64,000 nt of DNA, taken from assembly GCA_040221415.1 (NCBI GenBank), contig JAVKEN010000001.1, positions 62,001 through 126,000 on the forward strand. The letters run 5' to 3'. Positions 34,221 to 42,548 of the stretch are shown one piece after another (position 1 is the stretch's first letter; every line of letters starts with the position of its first letter). A program made the translations under genes and the position numbers. Source of the DNA: JAVKEN01 sp040221415 (GTDB lineage Bacteria > Pseudomonadota > Alphaproteobacteria > Rickettsiales > JABSSG01). Under the pieces are notes generated by a model. The model saw only the letters and a list, made by a program, of their open reading frames with translations, had not been told where the DNA came from and searched no databases.

Positions 34221-36329
34221 CTATTCAAAAGTAACAAATTTTTTTAGAATTTTTTTGGTTCCAAAATTATCAAAATTAACTTCAAGAGCATCTCCATAAT
34301 TGTTTAGTATAAACCCACTTCCAAATTTTGGGTGAAATACCTTATAACTACTAGAACTTTCTTTTGTAATACTATTAAATTTTGTTTCAAAAAATCTGTG
34401 TTCTTCCTTAAATTGCATCCCTGGGTCATCTTCATAATCTAGTTCTTCAATAAACCTAGATGGAATAGAGTTTATATACTGATTGTACATTCTGCGAGAG
34501 CCTGAATATAAAATAAATAAATTGTTTTTTGCTCTTGTGATCCCTACATATGCTAGCCGTCGCTCTTCTTCAAGTCCTAAATTGCCCGATTCTTCAATTG
34601 TTTTTGAATGTGGAAACACACCTTCTTCCCACCCAGGTAGAAATACAGTATCAAACTCCAAACCTTTTGCCGCATGAAGCGTCATAACATTTACTGAATT
34701 ATTATAATCTAAAGAATCGGCATCTGTTACTAAAGAAACGTGCTCCAGAAACTCTTGTAAATTTAAATACTCAGATAAGGCAACCTTAAACTCCTCCAAA
34801 TTTTCCTTTCTAGACTCAGATTCTGGCGAATTATCTTGCTTGAGCATGTTATAATACCCTGACGTTTCTAAAACTAATTGCAAAATATCTGGTAAGGTTT
34901 GAGTAAGACTTTGTGTTTTCCATAAAGAGAGATTACTTATTAAGTTTCTCAGCTCTTTTTCTAATTTTGATGAAAAACCACCCATCTCAATCATTTGTTT
35001 CGTTGATTCTGTAAGCGAGAGATTGTGTTTAGATGCATATTGTTTTATTTTCTCAATCGTTGCTTTTCCAATTCCTCGTTTTGGCTTATTTATTATCCTT
35101 TCATATGATAAATCATCTTGTGGTTTTGTTATTAACTTAAGATAAGCCAGAGCATCTTTTACTTCTGCTCGCTCATAAAATTTCATTCCTCCAATAATTT
35201 TATAAGGAATGGAATCTGAGATTAGAGCTTCTTCAATAATTCTTGTTTGAAAAGATGCTCTAACTAAAACAGCAACATCAGAAAAAGAGATTTTACTAGT
35301 GCTTACTAGTTTGTATATTTGAGATGTAATAAACCCAGCCTCTTCTTTGTCGTTCCAACATGACTTTATGGTTACTTTGTTTGAGGCTTCTGCAGAAGTC
35401 CACAGAGTTTTATTATAACGAGATGCGTTGTTAGAAATTAGATTAGACGCAATCATTAGAATATCTTTATTTGATCTATAGTTTTGTTCAAGTTTAATAA
35501 TTCTGGCTTCCTGAAAATCATCGCTGAACCTCAAAATATTTTGTATTTTTGCTCCTCTCCATCCATAAATAGATTGATCATCATCACCCACGCAGCAAAT
35601 TTTACTTTTCATAGAAATCATTCGTAACCACATATATTGAGCAGCATTGGTATCTTGATACTCGTCTACAAATATAAATTTAAAATTATTCTGATATTTT
35701 TCTAAGATTGATGGGTGTTTTTTGAATAATATAATATTGTATAAAGTTAGATCGCCAAAATCAACTGCATCCATTTTTCTTAGTCTTTCTTGATAGCAAA
35801 AATAAATCTTTTTTGAATAAACGTGGGCATTACTTTTCAAGTCACTGTTTGTCACTTCGGCTGGCATGATCGCATCATCTTTCCATGATTGGATGATAGC
35901 CAATGCAACTTTAGGGTTTATATCTTCTTTGCTTATGCCCAGTTCTTCGCATGCTAATTTTATTGCTCTTAGTTGGTCGTCGGAGTCGAGAATTGTAAAA
36001 TTTTGAGACAAACCCAAAGACTCTGCGTTTATTCGTAGTATTTTTGCAGCAACAGAATGAAACGTCCCTATCCAATTAGGGGTAAATCCGATATTGTTTT
36101 GTATTCTAACTTTCATTTCTGAAGCAGCTTTATTTGTAAAGGTGACTGCTAAAACGTTGTCGGGAGGAAGGATGTTTTCTTGAATGATATAAGATATCTT
36201 GCTTACAATCACGCTAGTTTTTCCTGTGCCGGCTCCAGCTAATACTAACAAAGGCCCGGATATATATTTTACAGCTTCAAGCTGTTTTGAGTTGAGTACA
36301 GATAAATATTTAGGCAATAAACTATTCAT
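34221..36329 (-). CDS. uvrD: UvrD/PcrA-type DNA helicase
   Basis: A superfamily 1A 3'-5' helicase acting in nucleotide excision and mismatch repair. Q motif LNSKQLEAV, Walker A VLAGAGTGKTSV (near residue 31), motif Ia TFTNKAASEMKVRI, Walker B VDEYQDTNAAQY (near 221), GDDDQSIYGWRGA, QNYRSN, and motifs V-VI VMTLHAAKGLEFD and YVGITRAKNNL are all present. At 702 aa it is typical. Its start overlaps the 3' end of the NDUFS4-like gene by 4 bases. Confidence 0.95.
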   Translation of the reverse strand: MNSLLPKYLSVLNSKQLEAVKYISGPLLVLAGAGTGKTSVIVSKISYIIQENILPPDNVLAVTFTNKAASEMKVRIQNNIGFTPNWIGTFHSVAAKILRINAESLGLSQNFTILDSDDQLRAIKLACEELGISKEDINPKVALAIIQSWKDDAIMPAEVTNSDLKSNAHVYSKKIYFCYQERLRKMDAVDFGDLTLYNIILFKKHPSILEKYQNNFKFIFVDEYQDTNAAQYMWLRMISMKSKICCVGDDDQSIYGWRGAKIQNILRFSDDFQEARIIKLEQNYRSNKDILMIASNLISNNASRYNKTLWTSAEASNKVTIKSCWNDKEEAGFITSQIYKLVSTSKISFSDVAVLVRASFQTRIIEEALISDSIPYKIIGGMKFYERAEVKDALAYLKLITKPQDDLSYERIINKPKRGIGKATIEKIKQYASKHNLSLTESTKQMIEMGGFSSKLEKELRNLISNLSLWKTQSLTQTLPDILQLVLETSGYYNMLKQDNSPESESRKENLEEFKVALSEYLNLQEFLEHVSLVTDADSLDYNNSVNVMTLHAAKGLEFDTVFLPGWEEGVFPHSKTIEESGNLGLEEERRLAYVGITRAKNNLFILYSGSRRMYNQYINSIPSRFIEELDYEDDPGMQFKEEHRFFETKFNSITKESSSSYKVFHPKFGSGFILNNYGDALEVNFDNFGTKKILKKFVTFE

Positions 36330-36607
36330 CTGTTTCGAAAATTTTGTGAATAAGATTTTGATTTAAAAATAACAGGTTTTATTTTAATCACTTCATAATA
36401 AATTGAATTTTCTTTAGCATATCTAACAGCCTCTTCTCTCGAGTCAAAAGATATTTTTATCTGATCCTTAGTATTAATGGAGCCGGATGATTCAAGAATA
36501 GGGTCTGTTATGTTTTGTTCCTTACGAAACTCAAGATTCCATTTATCTAAGCTGCCTTTCCCACTTTGTGTGATTCTGTTTTGTTCTTTGTAAATTATTG
36601 CTTTCAT
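36326..36607 (-). CDS. NDUFS4-like complex I accessory subunit
   Basis: A 93-aa protein of the ETC complex I subunit family PF04800, the bacterial counterpart of mitochondrial NDUFS4 (18 kDa subunit of NADH dehydrogenase). Visible hallmarks are an N-terminal strand, W-x-L-E-F (KWNLEFRKEQN), a DS-R-EEAV-YA helix (FDSREEAVRYAKENSIYYEV) and the end KSYSQNFRNR, which matches the K-x-Y-x-x-NF ending of the family. It is encoded away from the nuo operon, as is usual. It overlaps uvrD by 4 bases. Confidence 0.85.
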   Translation of the reverse strand: MKAIIYKEQNRITQSGKGSLDKWNLEFRKEQNITDPILESSGSINTKDQIKISFDSREEAVRYAKENSIYYEVIKIKPVIFKSKSYSQNFRNR

Positions 36608-36677
36608 TTGTGAAATTTTTCTTCAAATCATTACAGAAGAGGATATACTTATAAATAAATTTATTCAATTATTAGGA

Positions 36678-36920
36678 ATGGAAAACGATAAAAATATAGA
36701 TAATTTATCATTTGAAGAAGCATTAAAACAATTGCAAGAAATTGTTAGAGAAATTGAGTCAGGACAAGACTCTCTTGATAAGATAGTGGCTCATTATGAG
36801 CGGGGAAACAAACTTAAGAAATATTGTGAAAGTAAACTTAAAGAAGCGAAGCTAAAAATAGAAAAGATAGTTTCTAAAAATGGAGAAATAACCTCAGAAT
36901 CTATGAACTCTATTGATTAG
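36678..36920 (+). CDS. xseB: Exodeoxyribonuclease VII small subunit
   Basis: The small helical subunit of exonuclease VII, which degrades single-stranded DNA with XseA. The 80-aa protein has the family core LSFEEALKQLQEIVREIESG (residues 9-28), then LDKIVAHYERGNKLKKYCESKL. It is a single-gene unit here, divergent from the NDUFS4-like gene. Its last 11 bases overlap the convergent glycosyltransferase gene. xseA is not in the window. Confidence 0.93.
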   Translation: MENDKNIDNLSFEEALKQLQEIVREIESGQDSLDKIVAHYERGNKLKKYCESKLKEAKLKIEKIVSKNGEITSESMNSID

Positions 36921-38070
36921 TTTCAATGATATCTTGGTATAAGTCTAAGGTTTTTCTATACATTTGCTTTAAAGAGAAATTTTTCTGAATATGGTTTCTT
37001 GCTGAAACCCCAAACTTTTCTCTTTCTTGATCTTCCATAGAGCAGACTAAGTCAATTTTATTTGTTAAGTCTTCTGGGTCGTTCACTTTAAATAGAAATC
37101 CAGTTTTTTTGTCTTTTATGGTCTCTTTTGATCCTCCTATATTAGAAGCGATAACTATCTTTTGCATTGCTTGTCCCTCTGTAGCAACTCTACCAAAAGC
37201 TTCCGGCTCTCTAGATGCAGACACAATAATATCGGACAGTTTATAGATTGCAGCCATATCTTTAACATTGCCAGCAAAAGTTACGGAGTGTGATAAATTA
37301 TTTTTCTCAATAAGATTAATTAAATGCAAGTGATATTTTGGTTTTTTGGAATAATCTCCAACAAACATGCAGTGAAAATTCTTTGATTTGATTTTAGAAA
37401 GAGCTTGAATCAAAACATCTTGACCTTTCCACGAAGATATTCTTCCAGGCATGCAAATCATAGTTTTATCTTCGGGGATATTTAATTCACTTGAGACAGT
37501 GTTCAGTCTTTGGAAGGATACTTTCTTTGGGTTGAAATAATCAAGATCTACCCCCCTGTGAATTACCTTTATATGATCAACTGGCACTCCATATTTTTCA
37601 ATGATATGCTCTTTAATAAATTCTGAAACAGCCACCACGACAAATCCTCTTGTCATTACAGAGTTATACCATTTCTTGAAAAGGTTTGAGAATTTATAAA
37701 ACCCGTGAAAGGTGGTAACAAAGGGTGTATTTGTCTTCTTGCAAGCAAAATAAGCACTCCAAGCAGGCGCCCTTGACCTGGCGTGCACAATATCAACATT
37801 GTATTTGGAAATGATTTTTTTAATTCTTTTAATATTGCGAAACATTGATATTGGATTCTTGCTTTTTAGAGGTAGGTTAATGTGGTGACCACCTTGATTC
37901 TTAATTGAGCTCACCAAAACTCCTCCAGAAGAAGCTACTAAAGATTTATAATTCTGATTAACAAGTTCTTTGGATAGGTCAACTGTGCCACGCTCTACCC
38001 CACCAGTGTATAATTCTGGCAACACTTGCAAAACCGTGCCTTTGTGATATTTTTTAGTGTTTGATACCAT
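36910..38070 (-). CDS. GT4-family glycosyltransferase
   Basis: A GT-B fold, group 1 glycosyltransferase of 386 aa, probably acting on LPS core or another envelope glycan. VLPELYTGGVERGTVDLSKE (residues 15-34) is the N-terminal glycine turn. The C-terminal domain has MPGRISSWKGQDVLIQAL (near 210) and the E-x7-E region EPEAFGRVATEGQAM (near 312). It stands alone, divergent from an ABHD10-like gene, so its pathway cannot be read from neighbours. Closest in look to glycosyltransferases found across Rickettsiales and Rhodospirillales. Confidence 0.87.
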   Translation of the reverse strand: MVSNTKKYHKGTVLQVLPELYTGGVERGTVDLSKELVNQNYKSLVASSGGVLVSSIKNQGGHHINLPLKSKNPISMFRNIKRIKKIISKYNVDIVHARSRAPAWSAYFACKKTNTPFVTTFHGFYKFSNLFKKWYNSVMTRGFVVVAVSEFIKEHIIEKYGVPVDHIKVIHRGVDLDYFNPKKVSFQRLNTVSSELNIPEDKTMICMPGRISSWKGQDVLIQALSKIKSKNFHCMFVGDYSKKPKYHLHLINLIEKNNLSHSVTFAGNVKDMAAIYKLSDIIVSASREPEAFGRVATEGQAMQKIVIASNIGGSKETIKDKKTGFLFKVNDPEDLTNKIDLVCSMEDQEREKFGVSARNHIQKNFSLKQMYRKTLDLYQDIIETNQ

Positions 38071-38081
38071 TGAGTTTTCGA

Positions 38082-38867
38082 ATGTCAGAACAATTTAAAA
38101 AATTACCAAATAAAACGTCCTTTCTAGCTTACAAACAGTTCTTGTGCAAGTCAAACATCAATGTAGTGTTTCTGGGTGGATATGCTTCTGATATGGAAGG
38201 AAAAAAAGCTACTTATTTAGAAGAATTATGCAGAAAATTAAAAATAAATTTTTTAAGATTCGATTATTTTGCACATGGGATGTCACCCGGAGAGATGGAT
38301 AAAGGTAATATTAGTATTTGGCTTCAGAACTCAATTGATATGTTTGAAATGCTGTCAAAGGGTAATAAGAACATCCTTATTGGTTCGAGCATGGGCGGAT
38401 GGCTTTCTCTGCTTGTAGCTTTAAAAAAGAAACAGTTAGTTAATGCAATAATTCAAATTGCGCCGGCAGTTGATTTCACCCAAGAGTTAATATGGAATAA
38501 TTTAAATGCATCTCAAAAGAATGAAATGAAAAAGAATGGACATATTTGTATAACTAAAACCCCTGAGTACGAACAAAAATTTTCTTATGATTTGGTAGCT
38601 GATGGTTTGCAGCATTTATTATTCAGCAAAGAGAAAATTGACATTTCATGTCCGGTTCACATTCTTCATGGATTAAAAGATGAGGTAGTACCATACGAAA
38701 TTTCTCTTAAGTTGATGAATCGTTTGATATCCAAAGAGGTAATACTACATATTCTTAAAGACTCTGGACACAGAATGTCTGAGGTAAAGGATTTAGAAAT
38801 TCTTGGACAGTCTCTAAGAATACTTGTTCAAAACCTACAACTTCAGAATAAACCTTCTGATTGCTAG
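38082..38867 (+). CDS. Alpha/beta hydrolase, ABHD10-like
   Basis: A serine hydrolase of about 261 aa. The oxyanion segment VVFLGGYASDMEGKKA, nucleophile elbow GSSMGGWLSLL (near residue 104), acid residue in LHGLKDEVVPYE and histidine in DSGHRMSE form a full triad. The order and wording closely resemble human ABHD10, a mitochondrial depalmitoylase and acyl-glucuronide esterase; the bacterial substrate is unknown. I start at the ATG at 38082, since a codon at 38061 would overlap the divergent gene's start at 38070. The 3' end overlaps dsbB by 33 bases, tail to tail. Confidence 0.82.
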   Translation: MSEQFKKLPNKTSFLAYKQFLCKSNINVVFLGGYASDMEGKKATYLEELCRKLKINFLRFDYFAHGMSPGEMDKGNISIWLQNSIDMFEMLSKGNKNILIGSSMGGWLSLLVALKKKQLVNAIIQIAPAVDFTQELIWNNLNASQKNEMKKNGHICITKTPEYEQKFSYDLVADGLQHLLFSKEKIDISCPVHILHGLKDEVVPYEISLKLMNRLISKEVILHILKDSGHRMSEVKDLEILGQSLRILVQNLQLQNKPSDC

Positions 38868-39353
38868 GTAGCACATCACAAAAGAAAAGATTAGATTCAT
38901 AGACGCTGCAGAAAGACCTAAAACTCTAAATTGTACATCGCTACATTTTGGCATACCGTTACCTAATGAGTTTTGTATAGCTTTTTTCAATTCGTCTAAT
39001 GAAGAAAAAGCTTCTTTAATTCCTATGCTACAAGAGCTAGGCTCGCTAATAAACCCTTGCTCTATACCAACGTGGTAAATTGAAATCATTCCACCCGATA
39101 AGAAACTTAAAATAATAATAAGCTGGAGCCATTTTGCTAGTTTTAAACCCTTAGAGGCGAACTTCCATAATATAAGAGAAGCAATTAAAACTAAGTAGTA
39201 TGGAATTCTTTCTAGAATGCACAAGAAGCAAGGTTTATAGCCAAAACCATATTCGGCTACATATGCAAGAATAATAGCCAATACTGAAGTTAATAGAAAG
39301 AACGCGGGGCTGTTTGATAGCGAAAGCACTTTACTGTTTGATAATTTTTTCAT
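38835..39353 (-). CDS. dsbB: Disulfide bond formation protein DsbB
   Basis: A four-helix membrane protein (172 aa) that passes electrons from DsbA to quinone. The first redox pair is in GYKPCFLCILERIPYY (near residue 36), next to the quinone-binding helix. The second periplasmic loop has cysteines in PSSCSIGIKE and MPKCSD (about 110 and 137). Helices are near 15-30, 43-63, 71-88 and 145-165. dsbA is not in the window. The 33-base tail overlap with the convergent hydrolase is the longest of its kind here. Confidence 0.9.
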   Translation of the reverse strand: MKKLSNSKVLSLSNSPAFFLLTSVLAIILAYVAEYGFGYKPCFLCILERIPYYLVLIASLILWKFASKGLKLAKWLQLIIILSFLSGGMISIYHVGIEQGFISEPSSCSIGIKEAFSSLDELKKAIQNSLGNGMPKCSDVQFRVLGLSAASMNLIFSFVMCYLAIRRFILKL

Positions 39354-39389
39354 TTGTTATATCCTTTGCGCGTTAATTACGAATAAATT

Positions 39390-40973
39390 ATGACAGAAAT
39401 TAAAGATATTTTGCAAGAATCAAATGTTTGGGCTGTGCAATGCGCAAAAAAGTTAGCACATAGATTTCAACATAACCCGCCAAAAAAGGGTTATGTGCTT
39501 TTTGAAACTGGTTATGGTCCCTCGGGGTTTCCTCATATTGGAACTTTTGGGGAGGTTGTGCGAACTAAATTTGTGCAAAGCATCTTTGAAAGAATTAGCA
39601 ATATACCTACAAAGCTGTTTGTTGTTTCGGATGATTACGACGGTTTAAGGAAAATACCGGATAATTTCCCACACAAAGAAATGCTTATAGCGAATATAGA
39701 TAAGCCTTTAACATCCATACCAGATCCTTTTAGTACGCACGGTTCGTTTGGAGACCATATGAATTCAACTTTAAGAAGTTTTTTGGATAAGTTTGGTTTT
39801 GAATACGAATTTAAAAGTGCAACTGAGTTGTACAAGAATGGATTTTATGATGAAGCTCTTTTGAATGCTTTGAAGAGCTACGATAAAATTATGCAAATAA
39901 TGCTTCCCACTCTTGGTGAAGAGCGTAGAAAAACATATAGTCCGTTTTTGCCTATATGCAAAGAAACTGGAAAAGTTCTTTATGTGAAAACTGAGGTTCA
40001 TGAGATTAACAAGGGAGAAATTTCATACACAGACCCAAGAACAGAAGAGTTAGTAATAACAAAAGTTACGGGAGGCAGGTGTAAGTTGCAATGGAAGCCT
40101 GATTTTGGAATGAGGTGGGCGGCTCTAGATGTTGATTTTGAAATGTATGGAAAAGATCATTTGGCAAACGGGCCTATTTATTCAAAAATATGTAAGTCAA
40201 TTGGTGGCAAACCACCTGAGCAATTCGTATTTGAATTGTTTCTTGATAAAAATGGTCAAAAGATTTCAAAATCAAAAGGGAATGAGGAGGTTACTGTAGA
40301 AAAGTGGTTAAATTACGCCCCTATAGAAACTCTGTCTCTTTATATGTTTGTTAATCCTCAGAGAGCTAAAAAACTATATTTTGAGGCTGTGCCAAAAACA
40401 GTAGATGAATACTTGAATTGGATATCAGAATTTCATGATGGAGATAAGAATAAACAAAAGAACAATCCAGTTTGTTATGTACATAATTTTGATGTGCCAA
40501 AAATAAACACTTATGGTCTAAGCTACAGCTTATTGCTTAATATAGCATCTGCATGTAATGCCTCTAACAAAGAGATTCTTTGGGGGTTTATCAAAAGGTA
40601 TGCTCCTGAGGCTACCTCAGATTCCAACTCATTCTTAGAGTCTTTGGTGATATTTGCTGTAAATTACTACACAGATTTTGTCAAAAATAACAAAAACTAT
40701 AAAATCCCTGATAATAATGAAGTCAAATTGTTAAATGACATTAAGTTAAAATTAAAGTCTAATATTGGACGTAATTTGGACTCCTCTGAATTGCAGAAGC
40801 TTTTTTATGAAGTGGGTAGAGAAAATGAAGTTGATAATATGAGAGATTACTTTCAATCTTTATATAAAATTTTATTGGGACAAGATCAAGGCCCTAGAAT
40901 TGGATCGTTTGTAGCTTTATATGGAATTGAGGGAACAATAAAGCTAATCGATCAATCATTAAATAAATTATAA
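39390..40973 (+). CDS. lysS: Lysyl-tRNA synthetase, class I
   Basis: Charges tRNA-Lys. This is the class I (archaeal-type) enzyme also used by many alphaproteobacteria and spirochaetes, not the class II LysS of E. coli. The HIGH-type motif is GPSGFPHIGTFGE (near residue 44) and the KMSKS-type motif NGQKISKSKGNEE (near 289). At 527 aa it is full length. It is followed after 2 bases by eno. Databases name this gene lysS or lysK. Confidence 0.95.
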   Translation: MTEIKDILQESNVWAVQCAKKLAHRFQHNPPKKGYVLFETGYGPSGFPHIGTFGEVVRTKFVQSIFERISNIPTKLFVVSDDYDGLRKIPDNFPHKEMLIANIDKPLTSIPDPFSTHGSFGDHMNSTLRSFLDKFGFEYEFKSATELYKNGFYDEALLNALKSYDKIMQIMLPTLGEERRKTYSPFLPICKETGKVLYVKTEVHEINKGEISYTDPRTEELVITKVTGGRCKLQWKPDFGMRWAALDVDFEMYGKDHLANGPIYSKICKSIGGKPPEQFVFELFLDKNGQKISKSKGNEEVTVEKWLNYAPIETLSLYMFVNPQRAKKLYFEAVPKTVDEYLNWISEFHDGDKNKQKNNPVCYVHNFDVPKINTYGLSYSLLLNIASACNASNKEILWGFIKRYAPEATSDSNSFLESLVIFAVNYYTDFVKNNKNYKIPDNNEVKLLNDIKLKLKSNIGRNLDSSELQKLFYEVGRENEVDNMRDYFQSLYKILLGQDQGPRIGSFVALYGIEGTIKLIDQSLNKL

Positions 40974-40975
40974 AA

Positions 40976-42229
40976 ATGAGCAAAATCATAAAAACTTTAG
41001 CTAGAGAGGTTTTGGATAGCAGAGGAAACCCTACTGTAGAAGTTGAAGTTACTACAAAAGATGGATTTGTTGGAAGAGGAATTTCTCCTAGCGGAGCTTC
41101 GGTTGGTTCGAGAGAAGCTGTTGAGCTCAGAGACAATGATCCTTCTAGATTTTGTGGTAAAGGTGTTACAAAAGCGGTTGATCACGTGAATAAGATTATT
41201 GCTCTAAAAATTAATAATTTTGATGTGCATGATCAAAGATTAATTGATCAATCATTAATTGATCTTGATGCTACAAAAAATAAATCTTACCTTGGAGCAA
41301 ATGCTATTTTGGCTGTGTCAATAGCTTGTTTAGATGCAGCGGCAAAATCTAACAATAAGATGGTTTGTGAATATCTAAACCCTTCTTCAGCTCAAATGCC
41401 AGTTCCTCTGATGAACATCATAAACGGTGGCGCTCATGCAAACAATGGGTTGGATATACAGGAATTTATGATTGTTCCGCATGCGTTGAGTTCTATCAGG
41501 GAGGCAATAAGGTGTGGTGCAGAAATATTTCATCATCTCAAGCAGAAGCTTAAAGATACGGGTCTGTCTGTTGCTGTAGGTGATGAGGGTGGGTTTGCTC
41601 CAGATATTTCTCACACAAGGAAAGTTCTTGATTTAGTTGTCTTGTCTATTGCGGCTGCTGGCTATGAAGTTGGTAAAGATGTTAGTATCGCCCTTGATGT
41701 TGCGGCTTCAGAGTTTTATCGAGAAGGGGTGTATCAATTCAAGAATTCTACAAAATACACATATCAAGAGCTAATAGAGTTTTATAAAAGCCTCATTAAA
41801 GATTATCCAATAATATCTATTGAGGATGGAATGGACGAGAAAGATGTGAATGGTTGGCAAGAGTTAACTTCTGCGGCTGGTGGTATACAGCTAGTAGGGG
41901 ATGATGTGTTTGTTACCAACTTAGAAATATTAAAAGAAGCAGTTAAAAACAAAATAGCTAATGCGATTTTAATAAAGCCCAATCAGATTGGCACTATTTC
42001 GGAAACTTTAGATGTTATAAAGCTTGCTAAAAAAAATAATTATAACTGTGTGATGTCACATAGATCAGGAGAAACAGAAGATACGATTATATCGCACCTG
42101 GCAGTTGCTACAGGGTGCAAACAAATCAAAACAGGTTCTTTATGCAGAGTAGATAGAACTGCAAAATATAATGAATTGATGAGAATTGAGGATAGATTAA
42201 AAGGAAGATCTTATTACGCTGGATTCTAA
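40976..42229 (+). CDS. eno: Enolase
   Basis: Converts 2-phosphoglycerate to phosphoenolpyruvate in glycolysis. N-terminal AREVLDSRGNPTVEVEV (residues 9-25), PLMNIINGGAHANNGLDIQE (near 142), catalytic lysine region ILIKPNQIGTISETL (near 330) and the signature VMSHRSGETEDTIISHLAVA (near 360) are all intact. At 417 aa it is slightly short but complete. It lies in a lysS-eno-ftsB run with spacings of 2 and 4 bases. Confidence 0.97.
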   Translation: MSKIIKTLAREVLDSRGNPTVEVEVTTKDGFVGRGISPSGASVGSREAVELRDNDPSRFCGKGVTKAVDHVNKIIALKINNFDVHDQRLIDQSLIDLDATKNKSYLGANAILAVSIACLDAAAKSNNKMVCEYLNPSSAQMPVPLMNIINGGAHANNGLDIQEFMIVPHALSSIREAIRCGAEIFHHLKQKLKDTGLSVAVGDEGGFAPDISHTRKVLDLVVLSIAAAGYEVGKDVSIALDVAASEFYREGVYQFKNSTKYTYQELIEFYKSLIKDYPIISIEDGMDEKDVNGWQELTSAAGGIQLVGDDVFVTNLEILKEAVKNKIANAILIKPNQIGTISETLDVIKLAKKNNYNCVMSHRSGETEDTIISHLAVATGCKQIKTGSLCRVDRTAKYNELMRIEDRLKGRSYYAGF

Positions 42230-42233
42230 TTTT

Positions 42234-42548
42234 ATGCCGCATGGAAAAAGACAAATTAACAAAAAGACTTTTGCTACAATTTTTGTAACAATACTAATCA
42301 TATATTTGATTTATCATATTTTGACAGGGAACAGAGGAGTAATTAGCTTATTTAAGCTTAATAAAGAAAAGGAAGTTTTACACAGTGAAATATCTCACTT
42401 AGAGAAACAAAAGACTTCGTGTGAGAAAGATGTGGGGATGATGAAGTCTTCTCATATCAACAAAGATTTATTGGATGAGCAGGTGAGAAAGAAGCTTGGT
42501 TACATCAACAAAAATGAGAAAACTTATTCTATAAAGAAGACTAGTTAA
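42234..42548 (+). CDS. ftsB: Septum formation initiator FtsB (DivIC family)
   Basis: A bitopic membrane protein of the divisome (FtsQLB) that signals septal wall synthesis. One helix (TIFVTILIIYLIYHIL, about residues 14-30) is followed by a periplasmic coiled coil (about 42-75) and the family segment DEQVRKKLGYINKNE. It directly follows eno, as in many proteobacteria, where an FtsB/DivIC gene sits after eno. It overlaps the convergent comM gene by 8 bases. Confidence 0.88.
   Translation: MPHGKRQINKKTFATIFVTILIIYLIYHILTGNRGVISLFKLNKEKEVLHSEISHLEKQKTSCEKDVGMMKSSHINKDLLDEQVRKKLGYINKNEKTYSIKKTS

Noticed and set aside
40948..41260. Repeated GATCAATCATTA in the lysS end and in eno
   Set aside because: Both copies encode IDQSL in well-conserved frames and the repeat is short, so it is probably chance.
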